Of a stretch of 64,000 nt of DNA, positions 46,330 through 57,813 are shown one piece after another. Within the stretch, counting starts at the first letter, position 1. Each line of letters begins with the position of its first letter. Under the pieces are notes generated by a model, which searched no databases, was not told where the DNA came from, and worked only from the letters and a program-made list of their open reading frames with translations. The DNA comes from Nigrospora sphaerica (Eukaryota > Ascomycota > Sordariomycetes > Amphisphaeriales > Apiosporaceae). A program made the translations under genes and the position numbers. The stretch spans positions 1,736,001-1,800,000 of the forward strand of contig JAGVVL010000001.1 of the NCBI GenBank assembly GCA_018287875.1, read 5' to 3'.

Positions 46330-49300
46330 GTGGGAAACCGGGGTGAGCACGCACGAGGGTGAGACACAACTGGCGGGCTGGGAGTCTGTCCGGGTGAGAG
46401 GAGGGCGGCCTTGTGTTTCGCGAAGAGATGGATGGGGTTTGATAGCAAAGCTGCTCGTTGGCGGATAACGTCGGAGTCCCAGCCTGTGCAGGTTGCAGGG
46501 GGATCCAGGCGTTAAATACTAATAGGCGCAGCGGCGACGCAGGTGCTCAGCCAGGCACGGGAGCGTAGCAGCGCGTGGGTAAGACAAGCTGTCAACGATG
46601 GATATCTCCGACGGGCGACGTAAAGACGGGGTGCCAAGGATGGAATGCGTTCACGGACCAGCCCATCCACAGTAAAATGGGGGACGATAGGGCCTCGGCA
46701 GGGCGTCGCTTCTTGCGGTCCAGTGCAGCGCGAGGGCAGGTCTCAGGGGTTGGGGTTGGGAAGGGGCGAGGATTTGCCGTAGATCACGGAAGTGTGTAGT
46801 ACAGTTTTGGCGACGTCCCTTCTGACGAGACGGATTCGATGTTTATTTACCTCCTAACCTCACGCTGGGGGAGGCGCGAGGGTCGCAGCAGTCACGTGCT
46901 ATTGACCACGATCTTGGGAAGGAAGGAAGGATGTACACGGGCAGGCAGGCATGGCCGTGTTATGCATGTACCTGTTACCTGCCTGGCTTTGGATGGATGG
47001 CTATCGAATCAAGCCCGAGTGGGTGGGAAAAGTAGATGGACGGCGGGAAGGACGTGAGGGCGTGAGGGCACACGATTGTGTTCCTGTGCGCCGGTGCGCG
47101 GGTTGGCAGACGGACTTTTTGGCCTGACCCAAGTAAAGGGTTATGTCGGTAGCGACTATTTCCCAGTGCGGGCTGGTCGGAACCGTGGTACAAGCCCTTT
47201 CGGATGGCAATCACAACGCCATCACCCATGGGGAGGGTGCGCGTTCGCGGCATTGCAATTTGCGGGTGCCCAGCTATTCTTGCGCATCGATGTCACCATC
47301 GACCAACTTGCTGTCCCCTCCCCTCCCGATGGGCCCCTCGATGCCCGGCTTGGGTGGGCGTAGTTGCAGAATCGGATGGAGCTATTGCCCTTATGGGCGC
47401 GCCCAAGTATCTACTTAGGTATCCGGAGGAGCGAGGCCCTGCTCTTTGGGGACAAGGTTTCCCTGGTAATGGGACCCCGGACTGCACAGTCTACAACTAC
47501 TTACACATCCCGAAGTTCTTACAGAATAAATGCTACCTTGCTTACTTGTGCACTAACCTACAGCAACCGGTTTGCATCTCTATTCAGGTTACGGCCCGAT
47601 AGCAAAGGGTGCTGTATTGAGGTAACCTACATGTACCTACATCTTCCCATAGGACTGGCTGCAATACCCTCCTTACCTAGTGGAAAGCGGCCGAGTCAAG
47701 AACATGGAGTTCCGCCCGCACGGGGCTGAATGACCTGGTTGCTTACTTCTTTGGGTAGGTAAGTAGGTACTTGATAGTTAGAGGCAGACTGACAGAAGAG
47801 GCTTTCTAAGTTTTTTGTAGGTTACAAGTCAGCCATGAGGTGGCTAAGTGAGAGGGTAAGTCGGTGGCGCTTTTAGTGTCCGGACCACAAGTGATCCCGG
47901 GGGGGGTTGCGTGTAAATGTAAATCCCAGATTGCCCGGGGTACCGGGCCTCCCCTTGAACCTAAAGCATCCGTTCATCCTTACTCATGGGACGCCATGCC
48001 CTGCAGGGTGAGATTCCAAGCCCGTGGGAACCGCCCCAAGGCATTGAGCCTGCATCGGCGTACCTGCTCCTTATAGTACGCCTTATGACTATCCATCTCC
48101 TCCTGCTCCTCCCACCTTCTTGTACTATTACTATGGCCGATGGTGCGCAGCCCCTTGTAGTGGAGTTGCCCGCCGTCGCCGACGCGGAGCGGCGTCTACT
48201 CTACTATTCCTGGCTGTTAGTTCATTCACCTGAAGAGGGCAACGAGCCCAGGCCGGCGATGGAGCAGGTCGGTCCACGAGCCGGAAGAAGTGGGAAATGT
48301 CCCGACAACTGACGAGCTGCTATTTGGGTACCTTACTAACGCACTGGGGCCAATATCCTTCGCACGGTCGTGCCCTCCCTCGCTGGAACGGTACACGTGC
48401 CTCGGCCGGAATTGCACCACATGCGATCTGTCTGAGATGGCGAGATGGGCCTGCGCGACATGTCGACTTTTGGCGCGCACGCGCATTGCGGCTTGACGTC
48501 GGCCCTCCATGGCGCCGACACCCGGGGTTTATGTAGGTACGTACGAACCCGTACCCTCGGGGGATCTGCGTAACCCCGTCGTTGGTATAGAGTTGGCCTC
48601 TTTGTCATCGTTCCGTTCTGTAGAGTCTCGCCATTTTCTTTCTTTTTTTTTCTCTTTTTTTGCGTTGAGTGGCTTGCGTAGCGGCCAAGGTTCCCTTCCC
48701 AATGCCACCTTCCATGGGTCTGAAGGGTAAAACTTAAAAACACTAGGTGACCGGGTACGTACGGATGTACCTATTCACTTACCTATCCCAGATCTAAGTA
48801 CATACCTAAGTACCCTACATAGGTAGGTAAGTAAGTACACAAGGTAGTATGAATATCCCGGATGCCTCTTGACACTAAGGGCCTTAGCCAGGCCCTCCGG
48901 CGAGCCAAGCCCCATGCCGGGATCGATCCGGGTGACGCCCCGAGCCGCCCACGTCGCTCTGCCTGTCGACTCCCTGGTAGGTATGTACCTACTTAGATAG
49001 GTTGATGGCGTGGATAGCCCTGAGGGGCGGGATGGAGGGACATCAGGGAGTGGGTCGCCTATAATAAGACATCGTCCCAGGACTCTCAACCCATTAAAGT
49101 GGGAGTGGTGGATAGTAGGTGCTTATCCTCCGCCCCCCCTCCTCCCCCCGCCCACAGATACTCACCCCAGCGAGCCCGTCCGTCGCAATACCCGACGCCC
49201 CCTAGCCGACTCATGCGCATGGCGTCCGAGCGTTTTGAGGCTCCGAGACGAGCAGAGGGTGACCTGTTATCGCGGAGCTTCACAACAGAAGTTCATCCCT

Positions 49301-49709
49301 ATTTCAAATCTCGCCAGAAGCCGAGGTACCGAGTAAGCACTTGGGCAAGCGTCCGGGTTGGGCATACTGCAAGGCACAATGCCTCGACCCGCGGCAATCT
49401 CGGCCCATTCCTACACAATACATTGCGCCATATTCCCTGAATCCTTAGTCCTTGCTCCTCCCTTTATAGGACGAGTGTAACCTCGGAAACGAGCCGCCGT
49501 CATCGTCGAGTCTGTACTGAATAAGGCCTGGGAAAGGGTACCTATGGCAAGACACGGCTGGAGAGGACTGGGTATGGTCCTTACTGTTGATTTTTCTTCT
49601 AACCTGTGACGTCTAATGCGGGGATTTCACTAGGTAACCAATGCGCGCCCCCATCCACCTTTTCTGCATCTCGATTCCCCCTCCACCGAGCGCGAAGCAC
49701 ACCCGTCAT
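46330..49709. other. 3.4 kb intergenic region upstream of velB
   Basis: This is the velB promoter side and, at the right, the 3' flank of the WSC gene. It holds a dense cluster of TACCT/AGGTA words (48755-48847) and a weak candidate Cys-rich frame (48133-48496, see findings). No gene is called with confidence. Confidence 0.5.
48755..48847. repeat. Cluster of TACCT/AGGTA words with dyad symmetry
   Basis: In about 90 bp the words ACCTA, TACCT, AGGTA and AAGTA recur on both strands. ACTTACCTAT (48777-48786) is mirrored by ATAGGTAGGTAAGT (48819-48832) with a four-base insertion. The same words recur in most intergenic regions of the window. Confidence 0.6.
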
Positions 49710-50246
49710 CTACATCATGAACAGAGCCAGGACAAAACTGCCAGCCACGATTCCCGCGCCACTGTATGCGTACATACGTCGGGCGGCGTCTGATTTGGCT
49801 TTGTAGACGGTCAATTTCAAGCTTCCACCGCAGGCCAAGTCGGGGGCCCCGTCACACGTCTGGTTGCAGTAGCTGTCGGGCAGGCGCTTGCTCAGGACGC
49901 TGAGCTCGTTGGCGCACCAGCACTCGCGCGAGTACTCGAGGCCGGCGTAGGTGTAGGCCTTGCCGTCGCTGGAGCAGAAGCCGAGACACAGGGCCGGCGT
50001 CATGGTGCCCTCGCGGACCTCCTGCGCGCCGCCGTCGAGGGCGCGCCGCCGCGTCGTGTCCGGGAGCTCCGTCGTCTCGTTCCAACAGCCAGCGTACTCG
50101 TACTTGTCCGAAACGTTGTAGATCTGGAGGCCGGCAGCCTCGATGGCTCGCACAGGGGTGGCGAGGGCCAGCAGCAGCAGCAGCAACGGCGCCAGCAGGG
50201 ACGACAGGGTCCCGTCGTGGGCAAAGGGTAGGCCCAGGAGACCCAT
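49710..50246 (-). CDS. Small secreted WSC-domain protein, likely GPI-anchored
   Basis: A single exon encoding 178 aa. There is a signal peptide (about residues 1-34, with a Leu-rich core), then one WSC domain (about 46-150) with the typical pattern YAGCWNE, TPALCLGFC, YTYAGLEYSRECWCAN, YCNQTCDGAPDLACGG and LTVYK. The C-terminus ends in a hydrophobic stretch (GAGIVAGSFVLALFMM) without a cytosolic tail, which favours a GPI-attachment signal over a Wsc-type sensor with a cytoplasmic domain. WSC domains bind wall polysaccharide. ATG at 50246 is the only ATG in the frame's 5' part; the longer frame up to 50444 begins with TTG. Role at the cell wall is inferred from the domain. Confidence 0.9.
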   Translation of the reverse strand: MGLLGLPFAHDGTLSSLLAPLLLLLLALATPVRAIEAAGLQIYNVSDKYEYAGCWNETTELPDTTRRRALDGGAQEVREGTMTPALCLGFCSSDGKAYTYAGLEYSRECWCANELSVLSKRLPDSYCNQTCDGAPDLACGGSLKLTVYKAKSDAARRMYAYSGAGIVAGSFVLALFMM

Positions 50247-51673
50247 GATGTTGATCGGGTTGTGTGGGTGCGTGGTAGTAATTACGCCGGGGACTTGGGG
50301 TGGTAATGCGAGTGGAACCACACCGACGACGACGACAAGCGAGGAAATTGGGGACCAAACGGACCGTGAGGCGCGCGCGAGAGAGAGAGACGGAGGGAGG
50401 GGGAAAGCCGATCCAGATATGAAGAAATCGGGTCGGCGAACCAAGCGGGAGCTAGCAAGCTGAAGAAAGAAGGAAGAACGGAGGAACGGAATTGAAGCAC
50501 TATATGCGCCCAGCGCTTGCAGCTCGACACACCAGCGACCGGGGCCCGCCTAAGAACCCGCGACAGCCAACGAAGCTCTCTCAGCTCAGGTGCGACCCCG
50601 TCGCAGTGTTTTCACGCCAGCCACAAAAGGGACGTTTGGCGGTATGGATGACACGAGCTGACGGGTGGGCTAACTACATCGGTAGTAAGCCAGGGGAGTG
50701 GCCACGGGGCCTAGACCGACCCATCCCGACAAGGGACTACAGAAGGGTCCCTCAGATGCACCGCCGCCATAGTCGAAGCTCTCTGGTAAGGCAGTCGTAG
50801 CCGCGGACTATAGAGCGGGCGGAAGGGGATCTAAGGCACTGAGTGTGTAACGGGTCAAAAGAGGAGGAAAAAGTATAAGAGCGATTCTGGCAAACGCCCC
50901 CGTGGTGTTGTATAGTCTGGAACAAATTAGCCCACGCTAGTTAACATCCTCAGCGCACGCTTGCTTGGCTAATCAACTAGAGCGAGTCTCGAATGATCAT
51001 CGTGCTCCCGTTCTACGCAAGTCATAACTTGATCAGGGCTCATCGGTGTTAAGAAACGGAAAGGGTCCTTTAGGGTAATCAAGTACTTTAGTACCCAGGT
51101 AAGTATGTAGGTACAGGAGGCAGTTCACGGTAAGTAATTCTGGCCAAGTGATTATCGCCCTGCGATGATGTTCAAGTAGAGTACCGGTGTCACAAAGCCG
51201 CACCAAATGCCTCAACAAGAGCCAGCTGGTATCGCCATGACTAGCTTCCCGTGGTCCACAAACTACATGTAGCTTCCCCTAAGTGTCTCTCTTCCTTCCT
51301 CGTCGACAGCTGCAGCCTCATAAGCATACCACCGGCACGGAAAGCACAGCCGACCTCTTTCGCCGTTTTCGGGAACGACACCCCCGAAGGATACATCGGC
51401 ACGACAGCCGCATCGATAATATCAAGATGGACAGATCAGGTTATTCCTATAATAGATTCGTAGAAGAACTCGAATACAATACCGAGTACCCACAGCGTCT
51501 GCTTGGAACCAACGCTTGCGGAGTCTCTCTCCGCGCATGTTCGTATCCGTACACGTAACCGCGACGAAGTGCACGAACCGGAGGCAGTCCCAGTACCGTC
51601 GCCTTCCCCGTGCTTCAGCTTGCGGTATCGTCGACTAGCGTCGTCGTAACCATGATGCATCACGTATCCCGAA
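50247..51673. other. Intergenic region between the WSC gene and REV1
   Basis: 1.4 kb: the WSC promoter side and the REV1 3' flank. GA-rich (GAGAGAGA near 50380-50400). No gene is seen. Confidence 0.6.
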
Positions 51674-54600
51674 TCATATGTCCAGAGGCCCCAGCCCCCG
51701 GCTTTGCACGGCCTTCTGGACCTCGTCCTTGACTCCTTGCGCCACGGCGCGCCACTTGGCCTTCCCGCCAGTGCCCGTCTCGTCTTGGTCGATAAGGTAC
51801 TCGAGCCAGCGCACCAGTTTCGCCGCCTTGTCCATATCCTGCTCCTCCAAGACGACCCTGGCGAGATATTCTTCTAGCATCTGCGCGTCGCGCCAGTGCG
51901 GGCCGTCGTCTCGCGTCTGTCCGTGCCACACAGTAAGCATGTCCACGATTTCCACCGGGCTTGTCAGGCCGGCGTTGGAGAAGCCGACTTTGGCTGGCGG
52001 CGGCGCGAATTGCAGTCGGGCTTGGTTGCGAGGCAATGTCTCGTCATTGCCTTGAGCCTCCTGCCGAGAACTGTCGTGGTTGATGTGGAGGTCCAAGCCC
52101 GAGCGCTTGGCCTTCCGTTGCCTGTGGTTGGCGATGATTTCCCTTCGCACTTCCTCCGGTAGCTCGGAGAGGAAGTCTGGGTCCAGTTCTTCATTCTCAC
52201 TTCCGGTGGCCGTGCCGCCACCACCTTCATCCCGCTGCTTCGTGGAGAGGAAACTCGTCTGCTTGATCTTGGCGTTGGCATCCGACAGCCTCTCCCGCGC
52301 TCCAGCGGGGCGTCCAGGACCCCGCCTCTTGGTTGGTGTCGTCTTTTTGGTGATCTGGATCAGTCGATCCTTTCTCGGCGACTGGGGTAGTCGGCTCTGG
52401 CCCAGGGCCGGTGGTCGGTAAGACGCGAGAATCTCGCCTTTCACGTCATCAGGTAGTGCGTGGAAGACCTCAGGGTCGATGCCTGGTGGGATCTCGTCGC
52501 CTGCTGCAGGGCTGTGTGTCCTGGATCGCGCGGCCGTTATTCCTTCCCGGGGCGCCGAAGCCCGCGGGCCCTGGGCAAGCAACCGTCTCCGGACATCCGG
52601 CGGGAGTTCTGCAATCACAGATAGGTCGGGGTTGGACGGCATCACGAACTGGGTGCCAGTGGTGTTGAGTGGCGTCCTTGCCTTCGCATCACCCTCGTTT
52701 GCTTTGGCAATCGTAAATGCTGGATGCGTACTGTTAGGCTTCGGCTTCCGCGGAGTCACAGGTCCATCGACGATCGGGTCTCTAGGATCGTTGCGACTTG
52801 GGCTTGGGCGTTCAGGGCTACCTTGGTCTCGTATGGGATCTGGAGTCTTGGTAGTCGAAGTTAACGCCTTGAAGGGGCCAAAACTGAGCCTCTTCTGGCT
52901 ACCATCAGGACGTGTTTTTGACTTGATGGGTTCAAGTTTGGTCATTTGAACGCCAAGGCCGCGAAGGTCACCCGCACTGAAGCTGTATGACCGCAAAATG
53001 GATATAGCCTCCTTGCACAGGACCTGCGCATCGTGCGTTGCGACACCGAAAAGCGCACTCTTGTTGAACGTATCGCATTTGCCGTGGCCGAGGTGTTTCG
53101 GAGGGTCCAAAGGTGCATCTGCCGCCCGTCTCATGATTTTCATCGTCAGCTGTTTGCCCTTGACCTGTTCGTTTAGGAGGCGACGCTCCAATTCTTTGCA
53201 TAGATTGGAAACGAAGTCTTCGGCCTCCTCCTGGCTGATAAACCGGATACCCCAGTTGACCTCTGAAGAGACCGACTTGCGGATTGGTTGATCACCGACC
53301 TCGGTGCGATCGATCCCCCGCGCGTATTCCCAAAGCTTTTCCCCTGTTTTGGGCCCAAGAGCACCGGTTAAGCGTTCCTTGGAAGCCTGCCGGATGTCTT
53401 TCACATACTTGACTCCTATCTCCTCCAATTTGCCGGCGGTGCTGTACGCCACACCCGGTAGGTCGTCAACCTTCAGCTCTCCCAATATGTCTTGGACGTC
53501 GTCTGGCTTGATTTGGAACTGCCCAGCGGGTTTAGCCTTCCGCAGGGCAACCCTGGCCAACAAGATGTTGCCCCCAATGCCGACGGAAACAGCACAGCCG
53601 GTCGTAGTCTTGACTCTGTTGCGCAAACACAGTGCGATACGGTCCGCTTCCTCCTGCTCTCTCCATATACTTCCTTCGTCCACTCCTCCGCCACGGGAGC
53701 CGGTGGCTTTCAGGACGACAGAGGAAACGTCCACGAGAGCTTCATCGATGCTGACACTCTGGACTATACCCCCAACCTCCAAGATCGATTCGTAGAACAA
53801 GCGGCTCGCTTCCTCATATGCAGGAAAATCATAGGGTAAAACATGGAGCTCCGGGCACAGATCCTTGGCCCGCTTCATCCACATGCCGTTCTTTACGCCG
53901 TGCTCCCTCGCCGGGTAATTGCAGCTTGCAATTTCCGACCCGTTGCCAGCACTGTGTGCGACCACGGTAGGCTTGTCGACGAATTGCGGCGCATTCTTGA
54001 GAGAAACAGCACAGAAGAAGCTGTCGAAATCGACATGCATGATATATCGCCGGGTACCAGGACTCCGTTTTGGGGTTTTTGTTTGAGGCCCCTTTTCGTT
54101 CGCCAGCTTTTGCATGCGCGATTTGAGATCGGCTTTCCAAGTGGATAGATGATGTAGACGGCTCTCGGCGTAGTACTGCTGTATAAAGTCTGGGTTGGCA
54201 GTCGAAGATTTACGCAGCTTTGGGTCCTGTAGTAGAATAGCATTGTGTTCTTCGGAAGTCAGGGGCTTGAATGTTACCGGAGGTCTGGCAGCCGGTTCTT
54301 GTACTCCATCGTCACCCTGCAGTGTAGCTGGTATCTGTGCAGCACCTGGATGCTGTACCAGACTCACATCCTCAAGGTCTATTAATCCTTGGGTGTTGGG
54401 GGGGCTGTTCTCCCTCACGCTCTTACGAGAATTCAGAACAAAGGCGGTGTTGGTTGGCCGGCTGGGCGTTTTCCACACCTTGGCGAGCGATGAAGCATCG
54501 CCGTCCCGCTTCCCTTCGACAGCCTCTGCAAAGCCTTGTAATTGGCTTGTGTAGAAACTGTTCTTACTTTGTTGGCGATAAGTGGCCAATGGCGAGCTTT

Positions 54601-55175
54601 GTGGACCAGATTGGGTAGCCAGACCACCACCATCAATCTTGAGAGTCTTCTGCCGCGGTGTCTCTTCAATGACACGGTAATCCGACCAGGGGAGGAGCTT
54701 GCCCGCTTGGATAGAATCTGTCACCCATGCCGGTTTGACGATGCGATACTTGTTGAAGTCGACCATTTTCTTTGGCGGAAGGCTGGACGCAATGATATGT
54801 GTCGCCATGGTCTTGGAGTCGAGGTACTGCAGGAACCCAGCGCCATGCTGGACCAGCTCACGGTGCAGGCTAGGCGAGACAGGTCAGCGCAGGCTTTGGA
54901 TGGGCGAGTTCGAAGTTGCAGACTCACATGTGAAGGGGTGGTTGGGTGTAGCCCGTTACATGGGCCACAACACCCTTGAATATCTGAGGCTTGTCGGGTG
55001 CAGCCGCCCTCAATTCCGAGTCCAAGTTCTGGAGCTTGATCTTCTTCCGACGGAAGTAATCGTTGAACCCGCCGAAGGCACTCCCTTCATATTCTTCACC
55101 AGTTTCATCGGTGAAGGTATGCTGCTGTATTCGCTTCCTCACAGCGCTGGAGTTCTTATCCAGCAGATCCCCCAT
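51674..55175 (-). CDS. REV1: DNA repair protein Rev1 (Y-family deoxycytidyl transferase)
   Basis: Two exons, 55175-54928 and 54869-51674, encode 1147 aa; the 58 bp intron is GTGAGT..CCTAG with branch GCTGACC. Rev1 inserts dCMP opposite abasic and damaged bases and scaffolds polymerase zeta and Y-family enzymes during translesion synthesis in the nucleus. Domains in order: conserved N-terminus (MGDLLDKNSSAVRKRI..FGGFNDYFRRKKIKLQNLD); BRCT (about 60-145), which the intron splits; Y-family catalytic core with HVDFDSFF (Asp363, Asp365) and VSIDEALVD (Asp458, Glu459); thumb and little-finger regions; three ubiquitin-binding-motif-like segments (AELPPDVRRRLL, HALPDDVKGEIL, SELPEEVRREII); and the C-terminal Rev1 domain ending SRGLGPLDI. 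The joined exons read through the BRCT fold without gaps. It is divergent from the RED/Smu2 gene. Confidence 0.95.
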
Positions 55176-55682
55176 CTTGCCTGGACACCTGTGCGTGGCG
55201 CATCAGTGCTGTGGCGGGTTCCTCCGGGTCTTGCACAGGGTAGTGAGAGCAACGACCGCACAGATAGGACGCCAGATGCCGTAAAGAGTCCAGTGAACCG
55301 AAAGAGGAGATGTACAACGCGGCTGTATATTGCTTCTTAGGTGGACTCGGCGAGCAAAGAGGTGTTTGTGTTAGCGGACTTTCTTTGCTACATGCATTGG
55401 TTGCCTGGGTGGCGCGCAGGCGGGATACCTACATCCTCTCGGGTAAATTCGTACCTCTGGGGCAAGCCTGACGCGTTGGCGTCGGCGCGTCATCCCGTGA
55501 CTGCCCGGGCTTGGAGGTACATTCGATTAAAGAGTTGCCCCACTTTGGTTCGGTGATGCGCCGAAGTCAACAGCCTCATGGAAGCACGAGGCTGTTTACT
55601 CTGTACACCCCAGCCGACGATCCTCCCGCGATGCCTCGTGGTTCATCTCCAACTATACCTAGGGGGTCAAACCGATAGCAAG
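55176..55682. promoter_or_regulatory. Divergent promoter of REV1 and the RED/Smu2 gene
   Basis: 507 bp separate the two start codons. An inverted CCAAT (ATTGG) occurs at 55397-55401. No other recognised site. Confidence 0.5.
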
Positions 55683-57322
55683 ATGAACAACGAACAATTC
55701 CGAAAACTTGTGGGGTCGAGTACTCCCAAGCCAGCGGCCGAAGCTGAGGGTTCTACGCCGGCCCCTCGCGCGCTTGCGCTTGGTTCGCGACAGAAATCCA
55801 GCATCCCCATGACACCGTATGTGACGGCCCGGGCGCACCTATGCAATAAGAGACTGAAAACTTTCATAGGAGGTCTGTAGGCTTCGGTAAATCCGACTTT
55901 CAGCGACAACTGGCCGAACGAAACCAACCCGACAAACAACAGAAGAAGATCAAGTCCTCGGTGCCCAAAGGAAGCAAGCTCGCTGCAGGCTACACCGATC
56001 GTGCAAAGGCACGCGAGACTGAGGGACAGGACGAGCGTGCTGTGCGGCTTCAGGCTCTGGAAGAATCACTCAAGAAAGAGGAGATAGACCAGGCCACATT
56101 TGATCAGCTGAGAGCACAGATTGCGGGTGGTGATCTCTCCAACACGCATTTGGTGAAAGGATTGGACTTCAAGCTACTGGAGCGCGTGCGGAGAGGAGAG
56201 GATGTCTTCGGCGAGAACAAAGCGAACCGGGAAGACGACGAGCCCGAGGATGTCGACGACGCCTTCGAGGCACTCGAAAGTGCCAAAATCGAGGCCATCG
56301 AGCGGGAGAAGACGGCCAAAAAGGGCCAGTTGGCTACGGGCGGCCTAAGGCCGGGACAGAAAAGAACGCGCGACATGATCCTGGCCGAGATGAAGGCGGC
56401 CAGAGAAGCCGCCAAAGCAAAGCAGGCCGAGTCGGTACTGGGAACCAAATTCAAGAAGATCGGCGATAAACCCGCGCCCGGGTCCTCGAGAATCGAAGTC
56501 GATGGACAGGGGAGGGAAGTCCTGATCGTGGTAGATGAGGACGGCCACGAGAAACGCAAAGTGCGCAAAGTCCAGGCGCGAGCGCAGGCCGAGGCCGAGC
56601 CGAGCAGCGACGCGAAAGCACGAGAGATGATGATGCCGGACAAGGATGCGAAACCCCTGGGCATGGAGGTCCCAGATGCGTACAAGGCGAGGTTACAAGA
56701 GCCCGAGGAGGACGACGGCGACATATTTGACGGCGTGGGGGATGACTACGACCCGTTGGGGGGACTTGGCGATGATTCCGACGATGAAGACGAGGTCAAG
56801 AAGCCCACAAATATCGGGGAAGAGGCGGCAGAGACGGCAGAGGGCGCTGCCATGCCTCCACCGCCTCGTCCCGCCGCTGCACCGGCGCCAAGAAACTACT
56901 TCAAAGACGCGAAGACGGGCCTGGTCTCTGCCGAGACTCTCAAGGCCCCGTCCCTTTCTGACCCCATGATTGCCGCTGCGATGAAGAAGGCAGCGACGCT
57001 CAAGGCGATCGCTATGGAGGCCGAAGAGGACGACGAAGAGGCCAAGGCCAAAGCGGAGCGCCACCGTAAAATGCTGCAGAACGTCGATCGCGACGCCGAA
57101 GACATGGATATGGGCTTCGGCACCAGCAGGTTTGAGGACGAGGCCGATCTCGACGACTCCAAGGTCAAGCTATCGGAATGGGGAGCGGAGGGCGACGACG
57201 ACGAAGGCCACCAGGGCGGTGGCAAAGCCAAGCGCAAAAGGGGCGGGAAGAAGCGAAAAGGAGATGCCAATAGCGTGGCAGATGTCATGCGTGTACTGGA
57301 GCAACGGAAAGCGGCTGGGTAA
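55683..57322 (+). CDS. RED/IK-like spliceosomal protein (Smu2 type)
   Basis: Two exons, 55683-55816 and 55870-57322, encode 528 aa; the 53 bp intron is GTATGT..CATAG with branch ACTGAA. Splicing restores the RED N-terminal hallmark: SRQKSSIPMTP joined to RSVGFGKSDFQRQLAERNQ. RED (Smu2) partners Smu1 in the spliceosomal B complex and is needed for efficient splicing of some introns. The protein is highly charged. The N-terminal RED region (about 1-240) contains LVKGLDFKLLERVR and GLRPGQKRTRDMILAEMKAAREAAKA; the acidic middle has DDYDPLGGLGDDSDDEDE; the tail is basic (KAKRKRGGKKRKG) and nuclear-localising in character. The Arg-Glu repeats of animal RED are absent, as in fungi. Several CATAG/GTAG sites lie close together, but only the one used keeps both frame and family sequence. 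Confidence 0.91.
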
Positions 57323-57813
57323 AGGAGTAGGTAATTGATAGACTCGTTGGTTCTGTTGTGGAGGCCGGGGAGCTCCGCCGGGCTCGTCAGTAACGATTGT
57401 GCCTCCCTTTGACGTGAGTACTTCTTACGCAGTCAGCCCGTGTGCATCCTCGTGAGTGTGTTTCCGATGGTACAAGCGGCACTATACAAGCCTAGCAACG
57501 GCGGACTATCTTCCCGTCGACCCCCCTGAGGCCCGTTATCCAGCGTCGGGGTTCCGAGTTCCCATGGGGGCCCCGACTCTTTCGAAGGTCTCACGCAATA
57601 GGCTGGTCCACTTAGCCAGCACCTAGCCCACCGACGGTCCCCGGCCAGTTGATTCACGTGAATCGTCGCATCTACCCAAGTATAACTTAGCAACCGCTGC
57701 AGTGGTTGGCCAGTCGGTTTGCAGCATTCTTCACATATCACAAGGCCCAGCTCTCCCGAGTGTTTGCCTCGCAGCTCGTTGCGGTACGACCCACGTGTCC
57801 ACCGTTACCTACA
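57323..57813. other. Intergenic region upstream of the nucleoside hydrolase
   Basis: 491 bp between two plus-strand genes; promoter and 3' flank. No gene is seen. Confidence 0.65.

Noticed and set aside
48905..48950. B-box-like GGGATCGATCC with flanking complementary bases
   Set aside because: The site is a simple palindrome (CCGG..CCGG). No acceptor stem or A-box fits on either strand.
54924..55175. Separate short gene (83 codons) next to REV1
   Set aside because: It is exon 1 of REV1. Splicing at 54927/54870 completes the BRCT domain in frame.
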